DNA of 64,000 nt from Omphiscola glabra (GCA_964017045.1 OZ024807.1:19637813-19701812), one strand, 5' to 3'; counted from the stretch's first letter, positions 12,210-25,749 are shown. The notes: generated from the sequence alone by a model not told the origin. Made by a program: numbers and translations.

Positions 12210-14680
12210 ATCCCATTCGGAACTATCTACGGCTTCTTGCCTCCATATGCGAAACTCCAGTTGGTTTAATGTATTCAGTACACCGTAGCTCTATCTCAGT
12301 CTTGGACGACCGGTGAGCTGTCTGCCTCTAGTGTTTTGATAGTAAATTACTTTTGCTGCTCTAAAAGCATGCATCCTCGCAATGTGTACTATCCAGCTCA
12401 GTTACCGTGTTGTATTTTTGCGACTAATGGAATGGTTTTTATACAAAGTCGTACTGTTTATATTAATGTTGTAATCAGTATAGGTGTATTTTGACGTTAT
12501 GATATATTTTGTCTTTGCTTCATTTACATCAAAACCAGATTTGACCAAGTCATCTTCAAGTTCCCTAAATGCTTTGATTATATCATTGCTGTTTCAGCCC
12601 AGTAGAACTATATCTTCCGAGTAAGCCAGGTAATGCAATGGTTGGTTATAAAAAAATTCATGATTAACGTTGTTCTGTAACACAACACTGGAATTAATCT
12701 TTAGTAGTTCAAATGGAGCTCACATGTACGTTTAAAATGACAAGATACATGATAATTAATTTCTTTGTCTGAGATGTATTGTGAACTTCTTTAAGTGTCC
12801 CCCTTGTACATTGATTCACTTTTAGAGTTAGCCATCGTCATATGTATGAGCTAGATAACTTTGTTAGGTACTCCAAGGTACTTTAGATCATCGTAACAGG
12901 TATTTCCTGTCTATGTTCTCATAATCTAATTTTTAAAAGTCACGTATAATTGGTGTATCTTGATGTTGTGTTCGTAGCATTTCTCCATTCTGACGGAATC
13001 CACATTGAATATCCCCACTATCTGCTCAGTTTACCTTTCCAATTTTATTGATATAAGTTAAACACGATAAGTAGGGATATTGTTCTCTAACTTTAGCAGT
13101 CTAGCGTAGATCTTTTTTTGTGAAATCGGATAATGAGCACAGTATTCCATTCTTTTGACATTTATTATCCCTACACGATTCTGGATATGTGATCGTGTAT
13201 TTGCCGATGCAGTTCTTTTCCACCTAGTACTATCATTGTTTTCAATGATAAAGTCTATTAATAAGGCTTTGTTATTTGTTCTTGTAAAGATCATTTTTTA
13301 AAGTTTCTTTCAATGTTGCGTTGTTGACCAAATGGTCCTGTGTACGTGTGGTAGAGCGTAATAATCATTGCTTCGTCCATCTAAGCCATTTGGCATGCCT
13401 CCAAAGTGTTGTTAAATATCTCAAGTACCCACCTGATCATTATCCAAAGCCTTTCTTCTTTCTTCTTTATCTTCAAGTACATACACTTTACATCGCTTAA
13501 TTTTCAAAAATCTTCCATCTCTACTGTATTTTTTTTTTTTTGTAATCAAAGTTTATTGTTTTAATCTACATATATTGGTAGTCAGCATTATAATTTAATT
13601 AAATATAGTCGTTTTCTTTTTGTCTCCCATTACAGCTTCATTAGCCAAGATTTGAATATTTTTTTCAATAATTTCACGGTATTCTGGCTCATACAATTGT
13701 ATTCATTCCTCTTTCTCTTTTAATCCTATTGTTGACTCTGATATACGTTTAACTATTTGCTTCATTTATTCCTATTGCGCATGTATCTTTTGTTGTTGGC
13801 TGATTTCCTTTTGAATAATTCTAGTTGAGTTTGAATCTTCTTTTGATATATATTAATATTTGTGCTCCTTATTTAATTTATGTTGTGTTTTTCTTGTATC
13901 TGTTTTGTTGTTGATGCTACACATTCTCTTTTATGTTTGATTCTTACAAATATAATGTCTTATTCTATGTCCACTCATCTAAGGCTCGGTACATCTAATA
14001 TGTCAGAGTCATGTCTCCATTCAATAGTACGTGATCCCTTTGATTAAGGGTAAATTCATCAGGTGATATTGATGTGGTTTGATTCATTTCTTTGTGTTAC
14101 AATATTTCATTTATTTTTCTGTACAAAGTTTATTCTACGAGCTCCATTGTCATTGCCCTCGTCCTGCAAACTTTCCTTTCCGATAGTTGGTCTGTAAGCA
14201 GGTTTTTCCAGATTTTTGTGTTGAGATCTCCAAGGATAATTTTTGTATCTAAAAATATTATTTTGAAAGTTTTCATAGAAATTGTAATTAGTACAGTCAT
14301 CTGCATCTTCCCCTTGAGCATGTGCGCAAATTAACGTGATGTTAAATATTGTCCACGTGTCCCTTAAGGATCATAGGGTTTCACTCTTTGGTTTGAGCCC
14401 AAGGATTGCATTTTCTGTCTCTCTTTTGACTGCAAACCTAGTTCCTATAGTGTTTATTTTGTTTCTACTATAAAATATGGTATATTGTTTAGTAGATCCA
14501 TGTCTTTCCTTCTAATCTCCTGCCATGAGCAACAGTGAATATTTATATTATCAATTGGTCACTGGGTAGGGCCAATGCTCCTTCTCTGTGTAGGCTCAGA
14601 ACATTCCAGGTCACCATACGTAAATCATATTTTGGATAGGTCGAAATTTTAAAATTATTATTATGATTTTTTTGTGTGAT
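12210..14680 (-). mobile_element. LINE remnant (RTE-like) with endonuclease and reverse transcriptase pieces
   Basis: The minus strand holds an endonuclease-like ILGDLNTKI near 14.23 kb, and at about 12.5-12.66 kb HYLAYSEDIVLLG followed by AFRELEDDLVKSGFDVNEAK. The catalytic YADD is changed to YSED. The order fits endonuclease then reverse transcriptase on the minus strand. Many stops. It overlaps the first intron of the minus-strand gene. Confidence 0.7.
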
Positions 14681-15234
14681 TTAGCTTTAGTAACATGTGA
14701 TTTTTGTATGTGACTGGGTCATTAGCCCTGCGCACAACCGTCTTGGCGAGATGCACCTTGCAGCTGTCAAAGTAGTAGCATGTGTATTAGGTAGACTCAT
14801 TGGATCACTTCAACAACATAGTAGGGTCTAATTTTAGTCCGCCCCGGTATTTGATATTCCCGGTATCCACCATATCTAGCTGGATTTCCCGCACCGCCAA
14901 TTGGGGGAGACGCTTCATGAATGTTTAGTATCCCCGCACGAGATAATTAATTTTAAATTTAAAAAATAAATGTAGCGGATTAAAACTTATATTTTATTTC
15001 TATTAACAGATGCACACGATAATAAAATGTACACATGTTAATTGTTTAATCATAAAATCTTTCGTTTATCATAAATTTAAAAATGTTTTAAAAATGGTAA
15101 AACATCATATAATTATGATTTTGGAAATGTAATAAGAAATTTAGAAAACATAGTATGTGTCTTATATGTTATCTCACTACAACATAAATCATATTAATAG
15201 ATTATTTTTAAATGCAATTATTTATTTGACTTAC

Positions 15235-15277
15235 CTCCGAAAAAGAAAAAAAGTAACAAGTACACAATATTGTTCAT
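15235..15277 (-). CDS. Signal-peptide exon of the minus-strand Ig-like gene
   Basis: Seen on the minus strand: ATG followed by MNNIVYLLLFFFFG, then G|GTAAGT, ending in phase 1. The peptide is strongly hydrophobic and typical of a secretion signal. The phase matches the next exon at 12027. The gene points away from the plus-strand receptor, whose signal exon starts 8.1 kb to the right. Confidence 0.65.
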
Positions 15278-17960
15278 TTTCAAATTCCTTTTTCTATCAG
15301 TTGGTAAGGCCTTGAATTATCTTTGTAATGTTTGTATTATTTTTTTTACCTATTAAAAAGTTTTGTAAAATAAAATAATATAGGTTATACAATTAAATAC
15401 AACTAATTGTTAATCTGTTGCCCAAGATTATTTTTTAAAAAATAGAATCAACATGAATAAGAAGAAAGTGTCTTTTCTATTAACATTATTCTCTGAAAAG
15501 TTGTTTAATATATTTATATATATATATCTTTCTTTAAATATTTTATTAAGACGAAATGTGCATTAAAGAAATAATTTATTTACTTCATTAAATTAAAATA
15601 AATAAACTCTTTTATAAATATTTATTATAAGGCCTATTGATTATTTTGTATTCTAATGTATAACAAATAATAATAGTACATTAAAAATGTTTTTTTTTCA
15701 AAATTGTAATTGGTTTATAATTTGTTTTATATGTTCTACGCATGTTTTTATCGTTATCAGATTTACATATTTAAAAAAAAGTATAACTCAAAGAAACTGA
15801 AGAACATGGGTATCAATTAAAAAAATGTTTTGGGGACCTCAGAACGCTTAGGTTCATTCAGCTTTTAAACATGGGTCACCTAAGTTATGAAAGAAAACTC
15901 ATACGAACAAAATATATTTTTTTTTCTGGCTTGGATTGCAGTGTTACTTTTTTTTAAAGCGACTAAAATAAATAAAACCTTAAATAATAATAATTATTAA
16001 AAGAATCATTGACAGCCAAGCGTTGGGCTAAAGTAACACATTAATTTAATTGCGATGTATAAAGTATCTGTAGTTCATGACCGATTTTAACAAAAGGGGA
16101 TAATTAAGTACTATTTAAGCACACTATTTTTTAAAAATTTAAAACGTCTATTAATGAATAAAAATATCATTTTGGAGAATATATATTCAAATCATAGTAT
16201 ACTCTTTAAGTTTCTGTAAGAATAAAACATTTTATATAATATGAATGGGGTTTATGTTTCAGAAAAGTATAATAATTTATGTTTGCATAATTTAAAACAT
16301 ATTAATTAAATAACAGACAATGCGACATGCAGGTTTGATTTGTATATTTCTTAAATATCCTCTTTTTTAATCACAATGTGTAGCCAAGAATTTAAATTGA
16401 AAATGTTTAACACTTTATAATTGATAGCCTATGGAAGACTTAATTGACAAAAGATTGAACTAATGTAAAAGAGACCGTGCAGTTACACTATATTATGTGA
16501 TTTGTACTACTGAAGTATTGTACAGAAATAATAATTTTAAAAAAAAAAAAATCACATTTCAAAATAATTTATTAAATGTAATTTCAATCTTGGATGCCTT
16601 AAATATTCCATTTTAAACGTTAAATCAAATATTATAAGATACAAAATATGTAATTTTTGCCATAAAATTCTTAATTTTGAACCTACTTATTTTTTTAAAC
16701 ACCTTTAACAATCACTCTATAATAAATGCAATTCTTTTTTTTTAAACGGAGCTGAAAGTAAAAAGCGTTACAACAAAATACGTGCTCTGAATGCTTCAAG
16801 TGCAGATTACGCCATAGTATACCAGTCGATTATATAATGTTGAAATAGTGTAGGTATAATTAGGAATTATTCTCAGAACTAAATCAAATTTAAATTTTGT
16901 TTTTCCTGTTAAGCTGCTACTCGATCAATATCTAGAATTTCTTCAATTAAAACTAAATCAATTACGGAAATGCCTTTTGCTTATACTCCATATTAATATA
17001 ACAATCGCCCCCCCCACCATTTTTGCATCATTCACAGTTAGTTCCAATTCAGTTCAATATAATAATGGAAAAATTAATAGTAAATAAAAATACAATATAA
17101 ATTAAAAGGCGTATCAAGTCTAAGTAAATGTCCTTCAAATTATTGACACAAATGAAGTCTGCTTTTGAGTGGCGACATTTAAAACAAAAATAAATTATTT
17201 AAATCTAGCAAAAAGGTCGTGATCCTTCATTTGAAAACATCTCAAACTATTGAACGTAAGATAGTTGATTTAAGTTGAAATAAAAATAAAATATATACAA
17301 GTTACTTAATTCACATTTAAAGTATATTTGATTTAAATGACTTTTAGCTGACACTTAATACTAAAAAGAAATCAAACAAACAATAAAGCTGTGTTTTAAT
17401 ATCTTCTGAAATGTTGAAAAACTTCATTAGATGCCACGTAGGCGTAATATGTCCTCTCAATATATAAATATAATCGGGAATTCAGCGGTTTTTTTTAAAT
17501 CGGCTAATCCCACAATAATGTAATATTTGTGTCATCATAACTGTGTAACATGCATATTTTCAATTTTTAAAAAAAAAATACAAATATAGTCAATATTTTA
17601 ACACTTTAAAGGACATAGAACCTTTTATATATCACACAAATATTTAATTTTCGGCCCACATATAGCGTTATATAACATTTCAATTGAACACTCCCTAATA
17701 TTATTTAACAAATTTAGTTAGCAGCTAGGCCCATCCACCAACCTGTTTACACTCATACCCGGTAAAATCGAAAAAAAAGTCTTAAAATAATCCAAAACAA
17801 GCAATATTCAAGAAAAAAGTAAATAACTTATATTTACATTTTAAAAGTTGCTATTATTGTAAGCAGAAAATACATTTCCGATTTTAATAATCTAGGCTAA
17901 TTTCATAAATTTGAAAACGTGTATGTGGTTTCCAAGCTCTACAATTCCAAATCATTCTCT
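15278..17960. other. AT-rich intergenic region between the two Ig genes
   Basis: About 2.7 kb of very AT-rich sequence to the right of the minus-strand signal exon. No coding region, RNA gene or recognised repeat was seen. It should contain the minus-strand gene's promoter, but no element could be pinned down. Confidence 0.4.
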
Positions 17961-17964
17961 GACG

Positions 17965-18190
17965 ATAAACAATGCTCGGTGCTTCTGTGTGCCATCCATG
18001 GCTAGATAGGTGTTAATAGGTTTACAAAACCGTTTTTAAAGGAATGATTTTAATTTAACTGTTTTTAATGCTATGCTTTTATTTTATTTTTATTTTTTTG
18101 GTTACTTTTTACTATTTTTTTATGTGAAGCGTTGTGAGCCTAGCCCTAGGCTGGGTTCCGCACTATATAAGACAACTTTAATAAGAAATA
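17965..18190 (+). mobile_element. 3' tail of an L2-like LINE
   Basis: Shares GATAAACAATGCTCGGTGCT and a GTGAAGCGTTGTGAGCCTAG tail with the L2-like element ending near 28.8 kb. Only the untranslated 3' end is present. Confidence 0.65.
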
Positions 18191-18230
18191 ATAATAACCA
18201 GCTTTATTATTATTTCTTATTAAAGTTGTC
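18171..18230. repeat. Perfect 27-bp inverted repeat with 6-base spacer
   Basis: Arms 18171-18197 and 18204-18230 are exact reverse complements (GACAACTTTAATAAGAAATA and continuing). The spacer is CCAGCT. It sits at the join between the L2 tail and a minus-strand LINE. Confidence 0.95.
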
Positions 18231-18930
18231 CTATACATCTCCATTTTCTTATTTTTATCTCCGTCTCCACCCAAACACAAAATGTTCTATCCCGAAGGAC
18301 AGTGTTACACATATTGTCAAACCATTTTATTTTAAAGATCCTTCGCAAGCATCTGTTTATAAAACTGCATTTTGTATAGTGTTTGTTTTTGTTATTCTTT
18401 AAGTTTGACAGCCATAGAGAAGAAGCGCGTTGGCATTTGAGTTGAATATTGTATCTTTGTTTTTGTCAGTATTTCACTTGAGTTCCAGATGTTTCGTAGG
18501 ACATTGAATGCTCCTCTGGCCTTTTGGATCATAGACTTTATGTCCTCATCTGTGCAACACTTTTTATTTATGATGCTTCCCAGAAATGTATAAGCCTCAC
18601 ATTTCTTAAGAGACGCTCCTATCAAGATAATCCCAATGAATCCATCATCGACTACACAAGCCTTTAATAATAAACTGTTTCCTTTATGTCCCAACTTCCT
18701 GAGATAATGAGTATTGTATTTTCTCCTGCATTTGTTTGTGGCTATGTGGTAAAAATGTAATGTCATCTGCAACATCCAAATCCTCCAACTGTCTACTGGA
18801 TTCCATTTTTTCTCATCCCGTGTTGTTTCTCTCATGATCAAGTCAATGGATAACAGAAGAGGACTATTGAGAGCAGGCATAACTGTCGAACTCCAGATTC
18901 TATTATAAATAGACATGTGAGTTCACCTTC
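18231..18930 (-). mobile_element. LINE fragment (RTE-like), C-terminal part
   Basis: The minus strand reads CEAYTFLGSIINKKCCTDED, then IQKARGAFNVLRNIW, matching the segment after the reverse transcriptase of RTE-like elements. The 3' part (18.23-18.42 kb) is also found at 42.1-42.3 kb. Confidence 0.7.
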
Positions 18931-19027
18931 AAATATGACTCTACATCTCATAGCCTTGTATGTAAACATAATTAAGTTGGTTAGCTTTGGGAGAATGCCA
19001 GAATATCTTTGTAGTTTCCAGAGTGTA

Positions 19028-19220
19028 TATCTGTCTCAACCTTTCTAAAGCGTGACCCTTTAATACAGTTCCTCATGTTGTGGCGACCCCCAGTCACAAA
19101 ATATGTGTTTTCTACTTCATAACTGTAGAGTATATGTATTTTCAGATGATCTTATGCGACCCCTGGGAAAGGGTCGCGCGAATCCCAAAGGGGTCGCGAC
19201 CCACAGGTTGAGGACCGCTG
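19028..19220 (-). mobile_element. hAT non-autonomous element, SPIN-like
   Basis: On the minus strand it begins CAGCGGTCCTCAACCTGTGG, continues GGTCGCGACCCCTTTGGG, and ends AGGGTCACGCTTTAGAAAGG before TTGAGAC. From memory this matches the ends of the SPIN family of hAT elements. A second copy is at 43.1 kb. Confidence 0.65.
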
Positions 19221-19395
19221 GTCTAAGATATCAAGTGTTTTATCGAAGTCTATATTTAGGTACAATGATGATTTCCACTCGAAACACAGTTCAATGAATA
19301 TGCGCATATTTTGCTCATTCAAATTTATTCGATTTCGGTAAAATAAAATAAAATTGCATCGTCTCTTTGGCGTTAAGGTCAGCTTAGCTCATTCT

Positions 19396-19401
19396 TATAT
19401 A

Positions 19402-19466
<65 letters not shown>

Positions 19467-19492
19467 ACATATATATATATATATATATATGT
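19396..19492. repeat. (TA)n microsatellite
   Basis: Two TA runs with a short interruption (TATATAACAT). Confidence 0.95.
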
Positions 19493-20111
19493 ATTTATAT
19501 CTTTGGCACTAGTGGTGCCTTGTTATTATTTACAGAAAATTTTTTCAGCAAAATCTCTTTTCTCAAAATATATTACATAATTCATCAGTATGGCCTCATT
19601 GTCTCTGAAAGGTAATTCTTACATTTGCACTGATAACTTTGTTTTCAGCTTGTAAACAAATATTGTAGTTAAAGAGCTTACTTATTTCATCTATTCTTCT
19701 GCTAAAAGTTTTTATTCTGAGAGACATAGCTTTCACGTCTTTGTTACTTTTTCTAGAAGTTTTTTTAAAAATATTGATACAAGTGGTTTGTTCAAATGCT
19801 CTCCTATAGAATGATTTTCATAGATTCCCAATAAGTAAAATAAATTCATAACTAGTCTAAAGAGTAAGATTTACTTTATAGTATGAGCCGTAAACATATA
19901 ATTTAAGGTTCTTTTTTTAAAATTGTATTTAAAACTTTAAAAGTAACTTAAATCAGACTTATATAAGTACAATATTTGGTCATCAAATTCTTCTTTAAGA
20001 CAACCTCGTTCCTTTGATTCGTTCAACACACATTTTTGGCATAAAAGACACAAACGGGACTGTGTTTTATGAACAGTGGATATAAATCAATATTTTGAAT
20101 ATGTCTCCGAA

Positions 20112-22235
20112 TACGTCTTCTTATTTTAAATAGTAAGGACTAACGATCAATGAATTGATCATTATGGCTCCTATGCATGTAGATGGGATTTGCAATGTTT
20201 TTGTGCTTCGTGTTAAAGATGATATTTCCCTCGTTGCAATGAGTACTCAGCGAGGGTATTATTAATGGGGGTTTGGATGGCAATAGAAGTAAAGTTGTAT
20301 ATTGTTTTCGCGTCATTTCTACTTTGGAAGCGTCTTGCAGTCCATGATTGTTTTTGGCAGGAATGAGCAGTCCCTGTACTGGTTTCTTTCTGGTGTGAAC
20401 CGGAACTGCCTGTCATGGCCTCGTTTTTGTATATGGGGGAGAGGGACACTTTTCTGTTTAATTATGAAATAGAGGATCAGTCCATTATTTATCTTGTACA
20501 TAATGGAGAGCCTGGATAGACGTCGCCGTTCCTTAAATGGTAACCAGTCCAGTGTATTGAGCTTGCTAACCATTACTAGAGGTATTCCTGTAGCAGTTCA
20601 GTACGAAGCTTGCTGCCCCTCACTGGATCGCCTCCAACGTGTTGATGCTTTTGTGGGTAAATGTGTCCAAGACTGAAGATGCATAATATATAAAGTCTTT
20701 AAAGGCTTTTCTTTTACAATGGGGTTGCCGATTTTTAGATTGTACCTTAAGAACCATATGGTCTTGTTTGCTGGGTGCACACACTTTTATTATGCTCCTC
20801 CTAGCTGATCAATTTTTAAAAGGGTTACACCAAGGTACCTTACAGAATAAACTTCCTCAAGTATATGACCATGCAGTTCGTACGGTTGGTGTAGAAGAGC
20901 ATAACATCTAGAGACTGACCGTTTCTGGCACTTGGCAGAACTAGATTTCCTAGCTCATCTCCCACTCAGCTAACGATTGAGATCCTGTTGTAGCTGGTCC
21001 TGGTAAGATTTGTTTGTATACCAGCACGTATCCTCTACAAACAGGCTTGCTTGGGATATCAGTTTCTATGGTAGGTTATTGATGTATGATAGGAATAAAC
21101 AGGGGCTCAGAACCGAGCCTTGGGAGACCTCTGACTCAACACCGCCAAAAGAGGAGATTGTACCGTCTATCACTATGGCCTGTCAAAGGATTGCTGATAA
21201 AGATAGAGATCAATTTTTAATAGTGTCTTATATCCAATATCTTTAAAGTTTTTGTAAAATCAAACAATCATTTGCACGGAAAAAATGCCTTATAGAAGTC
21301 CATCACCAGCACATCAGTTTGCTTCATGTTCCACAGATTGGTCATCAAGTATTCTGCAAAGTCAAGGACCTGGGTCTCACATGTTCTATTGACTCGAAAG
21401 TCATGCTGAAAGTCATTGGGTATAATTTGGCTTCAAACATGCTTCATGATTGACGCACTATTAAGCGCTCCAACAATTTGCATACCACGCTGGTGAGGGA
21501 TTTCAGACGATAGTTGACAGGGTAGGAATGCTCAAATGATTTGTAAATTGGAGGGGTACGCGCTGTTCTACAGTCTGCTGGAGCATTGCCTGTGCGCTAC
21601 GACAATTGCAAGAGGACAGTCAAGGCATGCGCGATTTCATTGGCACATTATTTGAGATCTCGTGGTTTGATGTTGTCAGGACCACAAGATTTGTAGGAAA
21701 TAATGATTTTGAAGAGTGCACGCACAACTTGCCGTGAAATCTGGATGTCTTCCATGACGGGTATGATATGTTAATCACGTTGGTCTTCAGAAGGAACTCA
21801 GCCTCCGAGTGCTCTTTACCATCACCAAAGAACGGGTAAAACTGCTGATTGAGTATATGTGCCTGTGCTTTTGGGTCAGATGACAAATGCCCATTCCACC
21901 TCAGGGGGGAAACGACAGTGTAAAAGAACTTTTGATCCTTCACATAGCTACAGAAGCGTTTATTCTTGACACAATTGGTCGACGTGTCTTCATCTGAGAA
22001 GATGCCGTTAATGTATGTTCAGTAAGATTTGCCCATAAATCTTTGTATGTTTCGGCGGAGTCTCAGTCCCTCGTCTTTCAGTTCAACCGGGCCCTTTTTC
22101 TTAAATCGCTTGTGCTGGTGGTCTCTCCTGTGAATGAGCCTACGGATTTCAGTTGTGACCCAGTGCTGATTTATCTTATGTTTTTTATTCGTGTGTGGTA
22201 TGTATTTCTCACGTGAAGCACTCATTATACTGGGA
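20112..22235 (-). mobile_element. Non-LTR retrotransposon (Jockey/CR1-like), longer decayed copy
   Basis: The minus strand reads TEIRRLIHRRDHQHKRFKKK and the linker KDQKFFYTVVSPLRWNGHL, and at its 3' end SIMYKINNGLILYF, RGHDRQFRFTPERNQYRDCS. The C-terminal text matches the plus-strand copy at 10.1-11.2 kb. Stops and deletions are common. Confidence 0.82.
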
Positions 22236-22239
22236 GGCT

Positions 22240-23393
22240 AAACAAAAATTACCAAGAAAATTATAGGAACACAAAATATTTAATCAAAAAATAAAATAAA
22301 TTAAATGTAAATAAATACATACTTTTACTATATATAAACATTTCTTTTTAACTACTAAATATTTATTTATAGCTTTTAGTAACAAAAACAGGAAACGCGC
22401 GAGTTCTAATTATATGTTTTTAGCCAACTGATACTATTGGCTATTTTTAAAATCAACGGATGTTTACAACACTTTCATCGAATGCTTGTTTAAAATTAAG
22501 ACTCAAAAACGATTTCTTTTTAAAAGAAAAATTAAACCATAGTAGCTTATTTTTTAATGTTGGATATCTCTTGTCTAGAATTATGGCGATATAAACAATA
22601 CCAGGTACTCTTTCTTTTTAATTTTTTTTAGGAAATATATTACAAACAGCAACAAAGATGAAACTATTCATATTCGCTTAATTCACTGTTGCACCTAGAC
22701 TACATTATGTCCTATAAATGAACTCATCAGTGAATGTATATCATTTGGAATTACAGTAAAACATCATAAGAATTAAGTTGACATTCTCCTGCCTTTACAA
22801 GCTAAAATTGTTTTAACATTCTCACATTTGAGTTCTTGTGGTTTAGATTTTCTTTTTCTCATGAAAAATTATTTAACAGTGGTTACTTAAAAGTGTCTTA
22901 TTGCTCATGGTATTTCTTTTATTTTTTGTGTAATCTGTTCAAATGTAACTTCTTTTGTCATTTTGGTAAATAGCTTAGACACTTTTTGAGATGTGTCGTA
23001 TGAATTGTATTCATCAATCAATCACAGACATGCCCCAAAGTGATCTAATCATTATATAGAAGGTGTAATTTTGATAGTTAAAATAAATATTTTACCAAAC
23101 ACAAAATATTCACAATCAAACCTCAAATTGCTATATGAATTTACACATTTGGTTAACCGCTAATTTGTACACAATTTAAATACTTTCAATAAATAATTAT
23201 ATTTTTACAGTACAGTAAGTGGTAGAAATAGTTCGTTTCCTATCACTTAGACATCATTTTAAACTTCCTCTTTTATAAAACGTATATACATATATATGTC
23301 GCAATATATTTGTATGAAACTATTCCTATATGTATTTTACTTAAAGTTTTTTTTATTTAAGAAATCTGTATTTCACTTGATATCTTCCTAATA
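22240..23393. other. Region upstream of the receptor start, nothing recognised
   Basis: AT-rich. It should hold the 5' UTR and promoter of the plus-strand receptor. Two other short hydrophobic ATG frames (22905 and 23329) were checked; neither has a donor in the right phase. Confidence 0.35.
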
Positions 23394-23466
23394 ATGAAGG
23401 TTAACCTAGTTAAAATAATATTAGTATATCAAGCATTTTTGTCTCAGCGTTATAATATTTATTCTC
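23394..23466 (+). CDS. Signal-peptide exon of the Ig-like receptor (exon 1)
   Basis: Seen: an ATG with A at -3 opens 24 codons, MKVNLVKIILVYQAFLSQ followed by RYNIYS, then C and a strong GTAAGT donor. The exon ends in phase 1, which matches the phase-1 start of the Ig exon 414 bases downstream. The peptide has a basic start and a hydrophobic core (IILVYQAFL), as expected for a secretion signal, although the core is short. Adding its 73 bases makes all three predicted transcripts complete multiples of three. Inference: first coding exon of the plus-strand receptor. No promoter was identified upstream. Another start further upstream is possible. Confidence 0.6.
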
Positions 23467-23880
23467 GTAAGTTAAACTGAATAATGAAATTGTAGTGATT
23501 ATTTTATGTTTACTTAGCTTATTGTAAATTATATATCTCTACTTTATATGTTTCGAAACAATATATGCCTTTTTTTTATTATAATGCATAACATTTTCCT
23601 TAGGTACATTTATTCATGTAATTCTCGTAATCATACATGTTAAGATATAAAATATTGCAAAGTGAAATACAACAACATCTATTATATTCTCTGACATTTT
23701 TAGTACGGTAAATAAGTATGAAATTTATTAAAATGTGGAATTATATACAAAATAAATATATTTTAAAGTTTGGTTTTTTAAAATGTATATTATTTTGTTT
23801 TCTTTTCATAACATAATATAACAAATAATAAACTTTTTTACTTTATAATCAAGATGTTAGAAATGAACTATATCTTACAG

Positions 23881-24186
23881 CAGAAGAGGGTAAATCCGTC
23901 TCAATCGAATTCGTTTGGAACAAAGAACGGTTTGAAGAATTTTATGAAATTTTATTTGAAGCAAACACAAATTTAATAGGCTATTGTCGACAGCATTCCG
24001 AGTGCTCAACCTTAGACACACAGAAATATAACTTGGCGTTGATTTTGTTAAATAAAAACTATGCAATCAATATGACAATATATAATGTATCAAGGGATGA
24101 ACTTTCTTCTCATATATACAATGTTGGATCGTTCAATAAGGATTTATCGTATCAGGAGGAATTTGTTTGCCATCTACGTATATTTT
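23881..24186 (+). CDS. Ig-like domain exon (exon 2), N-terminal domain of the receptor
   Basis: Seen: a 306-base open exon between a good acceptor (tatcttacag) and a TGTAAGT donor, phase 1 at both ends, about 102 residues. It begins EEGKSVSIEFVWN, has CRQHSEC, and ends YQEEFVCHLRIF; it carries several Asn-X-Ser/Thr sites (for example NMT, NVS). The W, the spaced cysteines and the C near the end suggest a divergent V-type Ig fold. The size and phase match the minus-strand exon at 501-800, which also has CRxH and NMT. The acceptor is a NAGNAG, so two start variants are possible. The Ig call is moderate; exon status is well supported. Confidence 0.72.
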
Positions 24187-25030
24187 GTAAGTTAATATTC
24201 ATTTAATACTTAAATTTTAAATTTGCGATAAAATTAAAATTGTTTGGACTTACGCTAATGGCAGTATTCATAATACTTTTTTTAAAACGTATTTTTGTGC
24301 ATACAGGTACATCTATAAATATAATGCTTTATTTGTATTTGTGGAATTTGTTTAATTTAAAAAAAAAAATATGTATGTATTTTTGTTATTGTTTTACGTT
24401 TATGGATCCAAAAACTAATGGACCTACAGAGTGAGATATTCACAACAATTTCTCTAAAATCTTAAAATCATAATGTTCTAAGTCAATGTATTGTCTAATC
24501 TGAGGTTGGTGCACGTTGGCCAAAATTCGAAGTTTTTTCTTATATATATATAATAAGTATCATTCATTTTCGCTGCGGCTTGGCTGGTCATAAATATTTA
24601 ATTTTAGATTTTATTGGTGCACAAAAATGACCGTCATTTTTGTGAGCTAAGTGTAAGATAGATCTGCTCATTTCTTTTAAATGTTAATTAATTTGACGAC
24701 TGATTGTTAGAAAAAAATGCATTATTGGATAATTATTCCTTTACTGGGGAGGGTGACCCCCACAACTCCAAAAAAAAAAAAAAGCCACTACATAAATAAA
24801 CGACAATATATAAGTCATCAAAAATTACTATTAGATCTAATTGAATGAAGAAAAATATGTTTAATCATATTAAAAAAATAATAAAAAAACGTTGACATGC
24901 TACAATTCTGTGTTCGTTCATTTCGATCTTTAATCAAGGCAAAACTCATAGCTGCCTCTAAATATTCTTATCAACAATAAATTAATATCTGCATTTATTT
25001 TTTATTAAATTCATTTTTATAATGCTGATT
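24187..25030 (+). other. Intron sequence, nothing recognised
   Basis: First part of the long intron after exon 2. It is AT-rich, with a short TA run near 24541 and poly-A near 24771. The small open frame near 24240-24434 has no splice or family support. Confidence 0.5.
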
Positions 25031-25338
25031 TTCTTCTTCTTCTATATATTAAGGTCTCACGTTCAATGTATTGATCATAATGGCTCCTATGAATGTAGAT
25101 GGGATTTGCAATGTTTCTGTGCCTGGTGTTGATGAGGATATTTCACTGGTTACAAGAGTAACTGAGTGAAGGCATCATGCACTGGGGGTTGGAAGGCCTG
25201 AGGCACTAGACGCAAATGAGTCAAGTGTTGTCAACTCAGTTGTTCCTTTTGAAAGCTTGTTCCAGTCCCTGATTGTCTTTTGCAGGAATGAGCAGTTCCT
25301 ATATTGGCTTCTCGCTGGTATGAGCGTAGTTGATCAAA
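25031..25338 (-). mobile_element. Jockey/CR1-like LINE 3' fragment
   Basis: Repeats the 3' end of the 20.1 and 10.1 kb copies: the minus strand ends ATTATGATCAATACATTGAA ... TATAGAAGAAGAAGAA. Confidence 0.75.
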
Positions 25339-25749
25339 ACAATGAAACTAATTGTGAAATGCCCAGCGTCAATGATTGAAGATTCATGAGTTTGAATAGT
25401 TTTCCATTTGTTTATCTTCCATCAGCAATATGCACAATACTCTTCATCTTTTGTTTATGATTTTTTTGTTGTCTTGAAAAGAAAATGCATTTTCATAAAA
25501 CAATTAGCAGTCAACAGACAAGTATTTAATCATTACGTCCACCTGTACAACTGCTTACTATATGGATGCATACTTTTAACACAAATACAATTTGATACCC
25601 TTTTATACTTTGAAGATATATTTAATTGTGCATTTATTCCCATTAAAAAATATTTTGTGCAAACTTACATTTTGCTCATTAAGTGGTCCATTCGCCAAAC
25701 TTATCTTTTGGCAATAGGGTTGGCAACCACGGCACTTGACAAACTTTGA

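Noticed and set aside
19580..19610. ATG frame MASLSLK followed by a GTAATT donor in phase 1 as receptor start
   Set aside because: No hydrophobic core; the exon at 23394 fits better.
22905..22930. ATG frame MVFLLFFV as signal exon
   Set aside because: No donor in phase 1 before the stop.
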